Shown here one piece after another: positions 1-9,999 of a DNA stretch of 64,000 nucleotides (positions are counted from its first letter, which is position 1; every line of letters starts with the position of its first letter). Where the stretch lies: assembly GCA_954871525.1 (NCBI GenBank), contig OX940869.1:24332001-24396000 (forward strand). Direction: 5' to 3'. Made by a program: the position numbers and the translations under genes. This DNA comes from Parietaria judaica (lineage: Eukaryota; Streptophyta; Magnoliopsida; Rosales; Urticaceae). The notes under the pieces were generated by a model. That model was not told the origin of the DNA. It saw nothing but the letters and a program-made list of their open reading frames with translations, and ran no database searches.

Positions 1-341
1 TTAATGAACTTCTAGTAAGAGTGACACGCACAAAATCCAGAATAGGTTTGTCACTTAGTCACATTAATGACCTTATACGATTAATGGGCTCCCACCCAGT
101 AAATCAGGTCATGGACATTTTAAGTTCATTTATTATGATTATTAATTCTTCGTCACATTGACTCTGTTGTGATAATAATAACATAATTGCATCCTTTATG
201 AACTAAGGAACAAACATTCTATTTTACTCTACCAGAAACTATAATAAGATTAACATAAAAAGCACCATCTTTTATTCAACGACTTGTCATTATCTTTTAC
301 AAATGGATAAAAACATCTTGTTTAAGGACACATGACCAATA
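1..341 (-). repeat. Partial 3' LTR of element 1 (first ~341 bp of the LTR)
   Basis: The sequence matches the outer end of the 5' LTR of element 1 and of every unit of the satellite. Read on the minus strand it starts TATTGG (TGTTGG in the other copies) at position 341, next to the polypurine tract. The rest of the LTR lies left of the window. Confidence 0.9.
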
Positions 342-352
342 ATCTCCCACTT
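342..352 (-). other. Polypurine tract of element 1
   Basis: On the minus strand AAGTGGGAGAT abuts the LTR start. The same purine run precedes the 3' LTRs of element 2 (25775-25785) and element 3 (17049-17059). Family knowledge: this is the plus-strand priming site of reverse transcription. Confidence 0.88.
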
Positions 353-356
353 GTAC

Positions 357-1148
357 TTAAAGAAGATGACCCATGTCTTTCAGACCCATATTCTCCAGAT
401 GCCTCCTGAATATTGTCTCTTGCAATGTATATGTGAATGGATCATCCAGATTGTGTTCCGAAACTATTTTCACAACCCTTACGTCGCCACGATGCACTAT
501 CTCCCTTATGAGATGGTATTTACCTTCTATATGATTCGCCTTGTTATGGTCTCTGAGCTCTTTAGAATTTTCCTCTGCACCACTGTTGTCATAGTATAGT
601 GTTTGGGTCCCATCTACATTTTGAACTACTCCCAACTCTATGTAGAAATTCTTGAGCCAAACTAATTCTTTAGCTGGCACATATTCCGCTTCCATTGTGG
701 AATCTGCAATACCGGATTGCTTTACGCTTCTCCAGAATATCGCTCCACCAGCAAGGGTGAACACTGCTCCCGACGTCGACTTTCTCGCGTCTCTATCAGA
801 CATAAATTCCGAGTCAATGTAACCTAGTGGATTCAGTTCTGATCCTGAAAACACTAACATATAGTCTCTTGTTCTCCGAAGATACTTGAGAATGTTCTTC
901 ACTGCAGTCCAGTTAGCCATACCCGGGTTGGATTGGTATCTGCTCCCAATTCCCACAGCGTAACAAATGTCTGGCCTAGTACACTGCATAGCGTACATCA
1001 GACTTCCCACTACTGAATCATAGGGTATCCTCCTCATTTTATCTTGCTCTTCCAGAAAAGTAGGGCACGACTTTCTGTTAAGGAACACTCCATGTCTTGT
1101 CGGTAAATTACCTTCCTTTGAATTTGCCATTGCAAAATGATTAAACAC
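357..1148 (-). pseudogene. Copia RT C-terminal part and RNase H (element 1)
   Basis: A 263-codon open stretch on the minus strand. It carries the usual copia block between RT and RNase H (PYDSVVGSLMYAMQCTRPDI, then KYLRRTRDY), followed by RNase H. The acidic active-site positions are recognisable as IDSEF, MEAEY and YYDNSGA; copia consensus has DSDFAG, TEAEY and CDNSGA, so the D-E-D carboxylates look kept. The stretch ends with the typical HLENMGLKDMGHLL tail and a stop just before the polypurine tract. Its upstream end is not a real start: it is where the frame is broken inside RT (see 1149-1751). In an intact element this would degrade the RNA strand of the RNA-DNA hybrid. It cannot be translated as part of a full polyprotein here. 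Confidence 0.92.
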
Positions 1149-1751
1149 CTTATCTATGTAGGTTGCTTGTGATAAGGCTAGAAGCCTGTTGTTGCGATCC
1201 CTAAAAATATGGATTCAAGGAACATAACTGGCTTTTCCTATGTCCTTCATTTGGAATTGCGTAGATAGCCACGCTTTCACGTCCGATAGCCTTTTCTCAC
1301 AGTTTCCAATGAACAGAATATTGTCGACATATAGAACAAGGAATATCTCCACGGTATCATCATTGAGTTTGTAAATGCAGGCCTCATTGATGGTCTGTAT
1401 GAATCCATAGGTCTTGATGGTCTCATCAAACCTTAGATTCTAGGATCTAGCAGCTTGTTTCAATCCATAAATGGATTTTAGTAATCTGCAAACCTTTCCT
1501 TCTTGACCCTCTTGAACGAACCCTTCTGGTTGGTCCATATAGATGTTTTCGTCAATATATCTGTTCAGGAAGGCAGTTTTGACGTCCATCTGCCAAATCT
1601 CGTAATTGAGACTACAGGCTATGGCCATGAGAATCCGGATGGACTTATATTTAGCGACTGGAGCAAAGGTCTCATCGAAATCAATACCTTCCCTCTGGGT
1701 AAATCCCTTAGCCACTAGTCTAGCCTTGAAGGTTTCAACCTTCCCATCCAC
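1149..1751 (-). pseudogene. Copia reverse transcriptase, N-terminal and palm part, broken frame (element 1)
   Basis: The minus-strand stretch 1440-1751 encodes the RVT_2-type start, with KARLVAKGFTQREGIDFDET, then ILMAIA, WQMDVKTAFLN and LLKSIYGLKQA. The first catalytic Asp is in QMDVKTAFL. A stop follows at 1440, and 1149-1439 continues the domain with further breaks. The palm motif near 1320-1335 reads LYVDN, where the family has YVDD, so one catalytic carboxylate is changed to Asn. Upstream a stop at about 1770 separates this part from the linker. Homology is clear; a working polymerase is not possible. Confidence 0.9.
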
Positions 1752-1772
1752 TCCTCTCTTTCTCTTGTATAC

Positions 1773-2111
1773 CTACTTACAGCCAATGGTTTTGAAGTCA
1801 TCCGGTAAGTCTACAAGTTCCCACACTTCGTTAGAATCCATTGATTCTATTTCTTGGTTCATGGCTTCATGCCATTCTCCCTTATCAGGATCCATCATGG
1901 CTTGCTTGTAGCCTATGGGATTTTCAACGCTAGTGTTTGTGACAGCTAGGTGAAATTCCAACTGGGTGTGCTCGTAGCGTTCAACCAGTCTTTTGAACCT
2001 CCCACTACGTCTCAATACCCCTTGGTTCTGATTTGGGACCGTGGTTTTTGCACTCTCTTCAACAACAGACACTGTTGGCGAAGCTGTGACATTTGTCACA
2101 TGGCTTAGCAA
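1773..2111 (-). pseudogene. Copia integrase-RT linker region (element 1)
   Basis: A 112-codon open stretch on the minus strand with the low-complexity linker that precedes RT in copia polyproteins. It contains LRRSGRFKR, then EWHEAMNQEIESMDSN and VWELVDLPDDFKTIGCK, which leads straight into the RT domain after one in-frame stop. The upstream end adjoins non-coding sequence rather than an integrase. Confidence 0.85.
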
Positions 2112-2513
2112 AATAATGTATTTTACTTATTGTCTTATTTTTCCATCATAGTATATTGATTGAATACTATGATTAGATATAACCTTCGTGCTTTTAGTGG
2201 CAAGATAATGCTTAAAATACGTCAAAGTTAATCTATCAATAAAGAACTCATATATTTACTCAAAAATCTCATAGGACCAAAAATTAAATTTTATTGAATA
2301 AAAAACTTAACATTGTTAAAGAAAAGGTTGAAGGGTTTTCTAATCACCTTTCAACATAAATTAGATCCATACTGAAACAAAATTTGAGTAAATAACTGAA
2401 AAAATTCTCCTTGAGTTCTTCCATTGTCGCCGACCAGAATCTCTTATATTCTTAGATGACCATAGACAATCACTCCTTAGCTGGTGCTGAAAAACAAAGA
2501 ATGTCACATATTT
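2112..2513 (-). other. Non-coding gap where protease and integrase are expected (element 1)
   Basis: About 400 AT-rich bases lie between the gag remnant and the integrase-RT linker. I see no protease DSG motif, HHCC zinc finger or integrase core on either strand. In an intact copia element this interval is usually 1.5-2 kb of protease plus integrase, so an internal deletion is the simplest reading. Confidence 0.7.
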
Positions 2514-3407
2514 CTATTTTAGATCTTTTGGAGAAAAAGACTTTCTAGAACAAATGTGTATAGGAAACTTATCGGGAGAGACACTCAACAGTTTCATTCT
2601 TCTTTTCATTTTGGAACTTGGGACAATCTCTTTTCCAATGTCCCTTTTCCTTGCAAAGGAAACATCTTCCTTCACATCGGCTTTCTTGTCTCCGGTTTTC
2701 GGCTGGAAATTCTTTCCCCACTTTTTCTTAGGAACAAGCCTTTTCTTCATCCTCGAGTTCTTAGAGGAAGATCCTTTCTTGAATGCCACATTCAATTCGG
2801 ATTTCTTCTTAACCAAATCTGAGATGTCTTCAAAGGTTTTCAACTCATTAATCAACTGTGTCATACCATATTTTAGTTTGTTCATAATGTAGTTGCGGGT
2901 GAATGAAACAAACTCAGGTGACAACGAATTAAGAACGATGCTGATTTGAGCCTTCTCATCCACCACGGCCCCATGTAGCTCAGCCTCATTAAACCAATTA
3001 GTCATACTCATGACATGGTCACGAACATACGTTCCTGGTTTCATTTTGGCATTCATGTAGCGACGACTCGCTTCATGTTGAGCTTGCTCAGACTGCTTTC
3101 CATACATTCCTTGGAGAGATTCCATGATCTCATAAGCAGTGTCCTTTTCCTCTAGCTTGACTCTCAGTGAAACAGTCATGCTAGCCAGCATATATGCCTT
3201 AGCGCGATTGTTTGCATGAACCTAAGAGTCATAGAGTTCCTTTACACCTCTGGCGCTTCTAGCAGCCGGTGTAGGGGGACATTCCTCAGTGAGAACAAAG
3301 CGTATGTTCTCACTGATTAAGACAATATTTATATTGCTCTTCCATATCGAAAAGTTACTTCTGGCCAGAGTGTTGTTCGAAAGCAGTGACATGATAGGAT
3401 TCGACAT
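2514..3407 (-). pseudogene. Copia gag (capsid/nucleocapsid polyprotein) remnant (element 1)
   Basis: The start at 3407 gives MSNPIMSLLSNNTLARSNFS, a typical copia gag opening, followed by a WKSNINIVL block. A stop at about 3222 interrupts it; 3191-2514 carries the rest of the capsid-like UBN2-type domain. A CX2CX4HX4C zinc knuckle is encoded at 2623-2664, but in a different frame from the long open stretch, so a frameshift lies upstream of it. The start is supported by homologous ATGs at the same place in element 3 (11676) and element 2 (22774), each followed by a similar short peptide. Role in the family: particle assembly and RNA binding. Broken here. Confidence 0.88.
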
Positions 3408-3594
3408 TTTAGACTGGCATTGAAAAAGAAACTTATTAAACTTTATTATAGGTAAAATGTTTTAGGAAATTTTTTTTTGTTTGAAATAGTTACATGATGC
3501 AAACATGTTATGGGAAAAACGTTTAACAAACCCTTTAACTATTTCGTGATAATTTAACCGACTGTACATGTCGTTGCCGTCCTTAGTGGGCATA

Positions 3595-3933
3595 GTCACT
3601 CTAGGGTGACTCGCGGTATCAACCGTGTAGTTTGGTTAAACTAAGTTTTAGTCATAAACTTAATTAATATTCATAACAAGAACTACCAAAGTTCCCTACG
3701 ATTATTAACTATCACCATGGACAGTCGGGAAGCACCAACTTCCGTGCAAGCTTAACCCATTATTTTCGGTTCTCGGGATCCTCTTAGAAACGTCGTCTAT
3801 AGGGAATGGTCACTCTAGGGTGACTCGCGGTCCGTTTCCAGGATTCCTCCGTCCCCACATTCTTTTCTAACTATTACAGTGTCAAACCTTCCACAAGCAC
3901 ACCTTTCTTGGGGAATGGACACACTAGGATGAC
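3595..3933 (-). promoter_or_regulatory. Three dispersed leader stem-loops (element 1)
   Basis: The copies are at 3595-3610, 3809-3824 and 3917-3933. On the minus (sense) strand the first two read GTCACCCTAGAGTGAC, a 5-bp stem (GTCAC/GTGAC) with loop CCTAGA, preceded by CCGCGA. The third is less regular. Element 2 has three copies at matching places with a different loop and a compensated stem pair. A role in RNA packaging or dimerisation is inference only. Confidence 0.6.
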
Positions 3934-4139
3934 TCGAGGCGGTGTGGTCAGCAGACCTTGTGACAGTAATAATGGAGACCTTTGTTTTATTCTATACTTG
4001 CCATTGTTTTATAGAAAATGACGTTTTTAATTTGTAAGTTATTAAAACTTAATATAAACTAATTAATTTTAGTTCATAATTATTAATTTCATTAATAATA
4101 ATTAATATTGAATTAAATCACGGGTATCTAGGTCGGATA

Positions 4140-4480
4140 AAAAAAATCCGGCCCAATTAAAAAAAATTGCACGTTCCGGGCTTAAGCCCGGGCCCACGAG
4201 CCCGCGGATTGGGCACACACAGCCCACGGGAAGGGCTAGGGCAGCGCGCTGCCTAGGCTGGGCCTGCAGGCCCATTACGATACTAGGTAGCGAGGCCCGC
4301 AGCCCGTGCGCTGCGCGCCAGCGCTGGCCGAAAGGCCCTGGCAGGGCCTGCCCATGGGCCTGCTGGGCGATTTCCTTTGGGCTGTTTCGACAGCCCCTGT
4401 TCGCACCTACCACGGGGTGGGCTTCACTATGCAGCCCGCCTCCATTACCCGATCCGAATTTTCGGGTCGGGTAATTTTCT
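4140..4480. other. GC-rich island with GGGCC/GCCCA motifs in the leader of element 1
   Basis: This stretch is strikingly GC-rich inside strongly AT-rich flanks. It is full of GGGCC, GCCCA, GGCCCA and short inverted repeats such as GCTTAAGC. Open frames on both strands here are a by-product of the composition. Element 2 has a similar island at 20995-21305 in the same relative position. Confidence 0.75.
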
Positions 4481-4597
4481 TATTTAAAATATCTAGAAAT
4501 TCAAAAAATTCAATTTTAAAAATTAATTTATTCATCTAATAATTCGTTCTATAAAACCGTTAAATTAAATTACGTAATTATTTATCCTTGAACCAAG

Positions 4598-4673
4598 GCT
4601 CTGATACCAATTGTTTGAAATTGGATCTAGCTTTTATACCAATTGTTAGAAATTGGATCTAGCTCTGATACCA
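4598..4673 (-). other. Primer-binding site in a triple 32-bp tandem (element 1)
   Basis: On the minus strand the copy next to the LTR (4662-4673) reads TGGTATCAGAGC, the complement of the 3' end of plant initiator tRNA-Met, two bases from the LTR end. Two further copies follow at exact 32-bp spacing: 4630-4641 (degenerate) and 4598-4609 (perfect). The intervening bases (TAGATCCAATTTC, then TAACA or AAACA) resemble the LTR end of element 2, so the repeated unit is LTR end plus PBS. Confidence 0.9.
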
Positions 4674-4675
4674 AT

Positions 4676-7285
4676 TGATGGGGATCACGTCACGGATCCC
4701 GTGAATATTATCGCGAAATATGTCGTCGAACCGTCTGGGTAACATTTAAAAATTATTTTAAGCGGAAAACATGTTATCCGTTCAACGGTCTGGATATCGG
4801 ATAATAAGCATATTACAAGATCTGATAAACATTATTAATAATCTAGTCTAAAGGAAATAAATATAAAGCAGTAAATGCTCGCATTTATTAGCCCAATGCA
4901 TAAGGCCGTACCTCAAGTGTCGACTTCCGGCTGCGCGTTCTGAATTTGGCCGGGCTACGCCGGTGCTGAGGGAAACACCCGTGATCTTCCGGGATATTCT
5001 CTCGGATTCCTCGTACCGAAGCGTGGGCTTCACCGGCAGGACTCCGTCGCAAACTTTAACTGATGGTTCTTTTTAAGCTTCCGGAGAACTAAGTCTCTTA
5101 AGCCAAACAAGAGAGAGGTCAGAGGAAAAATTCGCAGAACCTTAAGGAGAGGGAGAGTTCGAATTTTTCTCTGGGGAAAGGTGTGAAAAATGTGTAGAAT
5201 GAGCTCCCTATTTATAGGCTCAAACTGTAACCGAATTAGAGAAATTCCCTGCCTATATTTCGAATTATATATATTAAATATAATTAATTATTTCAATCTA
5301 ATGGTCTAGATTTAATCTTATCCAAATCCAAGTGATATAATTAATCATGGATTTATAAATCCAGATCCAACAGTTAATATAAATCTTAAACCGATCTAAT
5401 GGATCAAAGACACTAAGCTTGGTCAGCAAGCTATCAATTTAAAATTATTATATATAATTATATATCAATCTAATGGTCTATATAAATCTTATCCATATCT
5501 TGAATTCGAAAATGATATATTATATATAATTAATTAATTTCCAATCCGACTATAAAGATTAAATCTTAAACCGATCCAACGGATACAATTAATTACATAA
5601 ATTCGAAAACACTAAGCTTGGTCAGCAAGCTATCAATTTCAAATTATATTTAGGGTTAAAATCAATTATCTTAATCCAACGGTTGATATTAAATCCTAAC
5701 CGATCCAAATTATTAAATTGATTTTGGGTTTTGCTAAAAAACACAAACATTTGGTACTTATGTCGCAATTATGAAAAGACCAAAGTCTATCCATTCGAAT
5801 GGTATATGTTCCACATTCCAAGCAGCCCAAATTGATTTACACATAAAAATATATATATAAACATATAATATTTATTATTAATATAAATCTATTAATTATT
5901 AATTATTTATTAATAAGATATTAATAATTAAATCAAAATAGTTAAATTATACTAATATCCTCTGATCTCAATATTACACATGTCATGGTGCCACACCATT
6001 ATTTCAATTCGTGACATGTGATTTAATTTTATAGTTTACCGAAACGATCACAAACTTAGAAATTCTCTAAATCACAAACCGTACGTCGAAACGACTCGGT
6101 TTCCAAAAGCAAAGTTTCTTAGAATTTAATTTCCAACAACTTTCATGTTGACGAAAAATCCGAATTCTACTTTCTTTTGTCAGTTAATTTCGGTTACCAA
6201 GATATGGTACTTTTGCCACGCTACTGATAAAACTATCTGATGCCTGTCACAGACTTCAGTTTTATAAGTCTTGCCAAATGATTAAACATCTCAAAATTTT
6301 CCTATCACGTACGTATGATCCGTTACGAAGCTATCCTGGGAACCATTGACTTGTACCACTTAAGCTCCAACGAACTGCTAGGATGTTCGTCAAACCTCAG
6401 TGTAATTCCACTATAAACCCGAGGCTGCACTATTTAGTGATACAGAATATATTATTCCTTTTATTACAACAGGGTGTCCATAGATACAATCAAATTCGGG
6501 TTATTGATCTTTCACTTGATGATCCAAACATGAGCAGGCGGTTTTTACCGTTTTGCCCCTCATTGCATTTTCATCATTGACTCAGTCAGTAATATCATGA
6601 GTAACCCAGTTACGGTTTCGATTCATAATTTGCGCACGGGTACCTCTCACTTATCACCACCGACAATCAAGGGAATCATCATGACTCTGAAGAGAGTTGT
6701 GTGATGCCCATGTCTATGACCAAGCTACCCTTACTGCTGACTATCATGTTCCCAACGGTAATATATTTTGCTCTTTAACGATTAAATAAAAGAACAATCA
6801 TGGCAGCATCTCAGACTCAAGATTACTCAGGATTTAGATCGAATATCCATTTGATCATCTACTAGTGACTCAACTCCAAGTTCTCAGTGACGGTCTTATA
6901 TGATAACTTCCGGAGTTTAAGTCAGGTCCAGTCCAGTATGAAGACACTACATACTTAATGCACTTCTAGTGAGTGTGACACACACAAGATCCAGAATAGG
7001 ATTGTCAGTTAGTCACATTAATGACGTTATACGATTAATGGGTTTCCACGCAGTCAATCAGGTCACAAACATTTTAAGTTCATTTATTATGATTATTAAT
7101 TCTTCCTCACATTGACTCAATTGTGATAATAATAACATAATTGCATCCTTTATGAACTAAGGAATAAATATTCAACGACTTGTCATAATAAGATTAACAT
7201 AATAAGCACCATCTTTTATTCAACGACTTGTCATAATCTTTTACAAAATGATAAAAACATATTGTTTAAGGACACATGTCCAACA
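4676..7285 (-). repeat. 5' LTR of element 1 (family A, 2610 bp)
   Basis: On the minus strand it starts TGTTGGACATGTGTCC at 7285 and ends CCCCATCA at 4676, just before the PBS. It aligns along its length with the LTRs at 11964-14601 and 30234-32888. The U3 hairpin GTTCCCAA/TTGGGAAC is collapsed at about 6749-6760. A 21-bp segment is repeated at 7169-7189 and 7217-7237, apparently replacing normal U3 sequence. Confidence 0.92.
5209..5216 (-). promoter_or_regulatory. TATA box of the element 1 5' LTR
   Basis: TATAAATA on the minus strand, in the context CCTATAAATAGGGAGC. It is conserved at the same place in the element 2 LTRs and the array LTR. It lies about 2.07 kb from the LTR start, marking the U3/R boundary region. 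Confidence 0.75.
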
Positions 7286-8570
7286 AAAATCTTGAGATTC
7301 TACATGATCGACGAGTCACTATATAAAAGGAGTTTTAGGGGACCATACCTGAAATTCCTCAGGAAGGAAGAAGCACTAAACGCACTTCGCGAGGTACATG
7401 AGGGGATATGTGGGAACCACTCAGAGGGCAGGTCGCTCGCAAACAAAGTAAAACGGCAAGGCTTGTTCTGGCCAACCATGTTGGAGGACAGCGAGTCTCA
7501 CGTTAGAAAGTAAAACATGTGCAAAAAACATGCTCCCGCAATCAGACAACCAGCGCTAAAACTTTCCTCTGTCACAGTGCCATATCCTTTCATGAAGTGG
7601 TCAATGGACATCGTTGGACCAATGCCGGCCGCAAAAGGACTGACAAAGTTTCTCCTGATCGCCACCGACTACTTCACGAAGTGGGTAGAGGCGAAAGCAT
7701 ACGTCCTCATCAAGGACACCGACGTAGAAAAATTTGTGTGGAAGGACATCGTCTGTAGATTCGGTCTCCCCAAGGAGATCATAGCGGACAACGGTCCACA
7801 ATTCATCTCGAAAAGATTCAAAAACTTCTGCGCAAGCCTAGGAAATATTTTTAAACACCTCGTCCCCGAGGTACCCGCAGGGTAACGTACATTCCGAGGT
7901 AGCGAACAGAACCATTAACAACGGGATCAAGAAAAGGCTGGATTCCAAGAATGGGAGGTGGCCAGAAGAGCTCCTCGGGGTACTGTGGGCTTACCGCACC
8001 ACACCTCGAAGAGCAACAGACGAAACAGCTTTCGCGCTAGTCCACAGAATAAAAACAATGGTCCCAGCAGAAGCCGAATCACTAAGCCTGCGACGGGAAT
8101 ACTTCCCGGACAGGCCGGAAGAAAATGATGAGATGATACTCAACGAGCTCGATTACATCGAGGAACGAAGAAACCGCACGCTTCGTAATATAAAAAATTA
8201 TCAAAGAGTAATCGCAAGATACTACAATGCTAAGGTACGACAACGATCCTTCGAAATAGGAGATCTAATACTACGCAAAGTATTCCAAAATACAGCAGAA
8301 CTAAATGCCAAAAAATTGGGGATAAACTTGGAGGGACCATACATAGTGTCCGAGTTAGTGCGCCCCGGTGTATACTGTCGAATAAATTTTGAAGGACTAA
8401 GAACGAAGTGCCCGCGTTGCCCACGGCACCTCGGAAGATCTTGCCGAAGTGATCATGCACTTTCCTCGAAAAACAAAGCCCAATGTCCTCAAGCTGAGAT
8501 TCGATTTTGCATTAGTACCAGTCCAACTCCCTATCAAGGAAAGCTGTTAAGAAATAAAACATCCTGTTAA
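7286..8570 (+). pseudogene. Gypsy integrase (zinc finger, catalytic core, C-terminal part), broken
   Basis: Residues start right after the element 1 LTR; the ATG at 7262 belongs to the LTR and is not a gene start. The H2C2 zinc finger is seen as [18 protein letters not shown] and FWPTM, but the first Cys codon is replaced by a stop at about 7511. The core has Asp in MDIVGP (codon 7607-7609), Asp in ADNGPQF (7787-7789) and Glu in SEVANRT (7896-7898). The second Asp to Glu is 109 bases, one more than the 108 expected for D-35-E, matching a visible +1 frameshift near 7860-7890. The C-terminal part runs through WAYRTTPR, VRQRSFEIGDLILRK and LEGPYIVSELVRPG, then loses similarity. In the family this inserts the cDNA into the host genome. 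Confidence 0.9.
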
Positions 8571-8904
8571 GAGACTAGCTCGTTCGGCCTCGAGAGCCAA
8601 CAGACAGCAATGGTAAAAAGTAGAGTCGAAATATGCAATCACGGATGTAACGAGCAAAACGAGACCAACCACCACGGAAGGAAACAAACACAGAAGTTGC
8701 AGAAGGATACTTGGATATTATTTATACCCGAAATATACCTAAAAGACAAAACGAGGTAAGTTGGACTACCGACAGCAAAAGTACACCTCGATAAATCGAG
8801 GTCGGAATGCAAAAATACTAACTAAAGCGCCCAGGCTGGACTCCCAACCAAAAAAGGCGATAGGCACCAACACTGTGAAAGAAAAAAAAAACATAAAGGC
8901 TAAT
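8571..8904. other. Gypsy spacer downstream of integrase, nothing recognised
   Basis: No open frame with family similarity, no LTR terminus and no clear polypurine tract was seen. An A-run occurs at about 8881-8891. Confidence 0.6.
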
Positions 8905-9999
8905 CTAGACTCCTTCTTCATCGGCCACTTTGTCTCGCCCGCCATCTTCCACATAATGGCCTACCTCATCCTCGCCATCGGCCCCATCCTTAGCAAGGCC
9001 ACGTCCTACGCCTTCCTCCAGATCGACACCGACCTCGGGGACCTCTTCCTCACCGGGATCGACCTCGGAAGAGCCGAGCGGGCAGGAACCTTTGACGGGG
9101 ACAACATGATCCGATGAGGTAATAGATACTGAGGAGGACCCACCGGCACCAAGCGCATGACCACCTGGGAGATGAAACCCAGCACGCTCAATCCTAATAC
9201 GAATCCGCCGACCACGACAATCTTGCAAAAACAACCGAGATAGTCCGTACACTTACGTCGGGAGATGTCGGATGAGGTATACTTCTTTAGCTGGGCTTCT
9301 TCACGGCAAGTCGGGAGGCAGTGATCACCTCGTTCCTTGCTTTTTGGAGCTCGGTTGAGGTAGCCACGAGGTTTGCAAGAACCTTATCAAGGTTTCCCTT
9401 AAGGATTTCCACCTGGGAGACATCGGCTTGGAGGCCGGACACCTCCTCAACAAGAGCCCCCGCGCGCTAACGCTCTTCATGCAGCTCAGCCCGCAGCCTC
9501 ACCTACGACTGCCTCAGGTGCTTAACAGTCATGTTCGCCCTAAACTGGCCTCCAACTCCTTCAGGTGGCCCCCAGATCCCGACACAGCCGTTTTGGCTAG
9601 CTTGGACTTAAGCCCGGCCAGGTCTTTCTCATACGCGAGGACCATCTCGTTCAAATACGTCAAGAATTGAAAAGCAAAAAAAATTGGTTCAAGCACACTA
9701 AGCCAAGGGAAAACATGAACGGAGACGTTTGTATTCACTTACCCGAACATATGCTTGAACCGTACGCTCATAGTCCTTTCCACGAGCAAGCTCCAGCACG
9801 TGTAGAGGGCGCCCGAGATGTGTTGAGCTTGCAATGTACCTGGAAGAGGCCCGCGCCGAATCAACGAGGGATTTCTCGGCAGAAAATTTGACAAAGATAT
9901 GCTGAACCCCCTCCTCGTCAGAAACGGAGCGGCTGCTGCTCCCTTTAGGCACCGCGGGCCCCTTCCTCTTCTCGTCAGAGCGTTTGCGCGCCACAAGAT
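8905..9999 (-). pseudogene. Antisense coding remnant of the gypsy element, coiled-coil rich
   Basis: Several minus-strand stretches read as protein. The part at about 9745-9999 (VARKRSDEKRKGPAVPKG, later ARGKDYERTVQAYVR) ends at a good splice donor (GGGTAAGTG) near 9740. Then comes a charged, Leu-rich stretch (LNEMVLAYEKDLAGLKSKLA, later LQADVSQVEILKGNLDKV and STELQKARNEV) typical of a coiled coil, with stops inside. An acidic tail lies at 8905-9250. The apparent first Met at about 10009 is supplied by the LTR of element 3, so the N-terminus is cut off. Tat-group gypsy elements are known to carry extra, sometimes antisense, genes between pol and the 3' LTR; assignment to that class is inference and function is unknown. 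Confidence 0.55.

Larger units (their letters stand above)
3408..4597 (-). other. Long 5' leader of element 1
   Basis: About 1.2 kb lies between the PBS repeats and the gag ATG, with no coding sequence. From the gag side it holds three copies of a small stem-loop (3595-3933), an AT-rich stretch, a GC-rich island (4140-4480) and another AT-rich stretch. The same order occurs in the leader of element 2, so this is a conserved family layout rather than random spacer. Confidence 0.8.
1..7285 (-). mobile_element. Element 1: Ty1/copia LTR retrotransposon, family A, degenerate, open at the left edge
   Basis: On the minus strand the order is 5' LTR (4676-7285), primer-binding site (4662-4673), long leader, gag, a gap where protease and integrase belong, RT, RNase H, polypurine tract and the start of the 3' LTR (1-341). 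RT before RNase H, with no integrase after them, fits copia order. The element lies inside a gypsy element whose sequence resumes at 7286. The 3' LTR stretch in the window differs from the matching part of the 5' LTR at many positions, so the insertion is old. The left target duplication is outside the window; the right one would be AAAAT at 7286-7290. Confidence 0.93.
7286..9999 (+). mobile_element. Ty3/gypsy (Tat-like) element, internal fragment
   Basis: Plus-strand integrase (7286-8570), a spacer and an antisense coding remnant (8905-9999). Element 1 cuts the left side at 7285 and element 3 cuts the right side at 10000. The rest of the element (gag, protease, RT, LTRs) is not in the window. 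The integrase wording and the antisense region between pol and the 3' LTR both resemble the plant Tat group (Grande/Retand/Ogre relatives); this placement is inference. Confidence 0.85.

Noticed and set aside
4102..4539. Open frames of 103 and 77 codons in the GC-rich leader of element 1
   Set aside because: They are produced by the GC-rich composition on both strands, overlap each other and have no recognisable domain.
7262..7285. ATG at 7262 as the start of the integrase reading frame
   Set aside because: It lies in the LTR of element 1; the gypsy sequence begins at 7286 and is an internal fragment.
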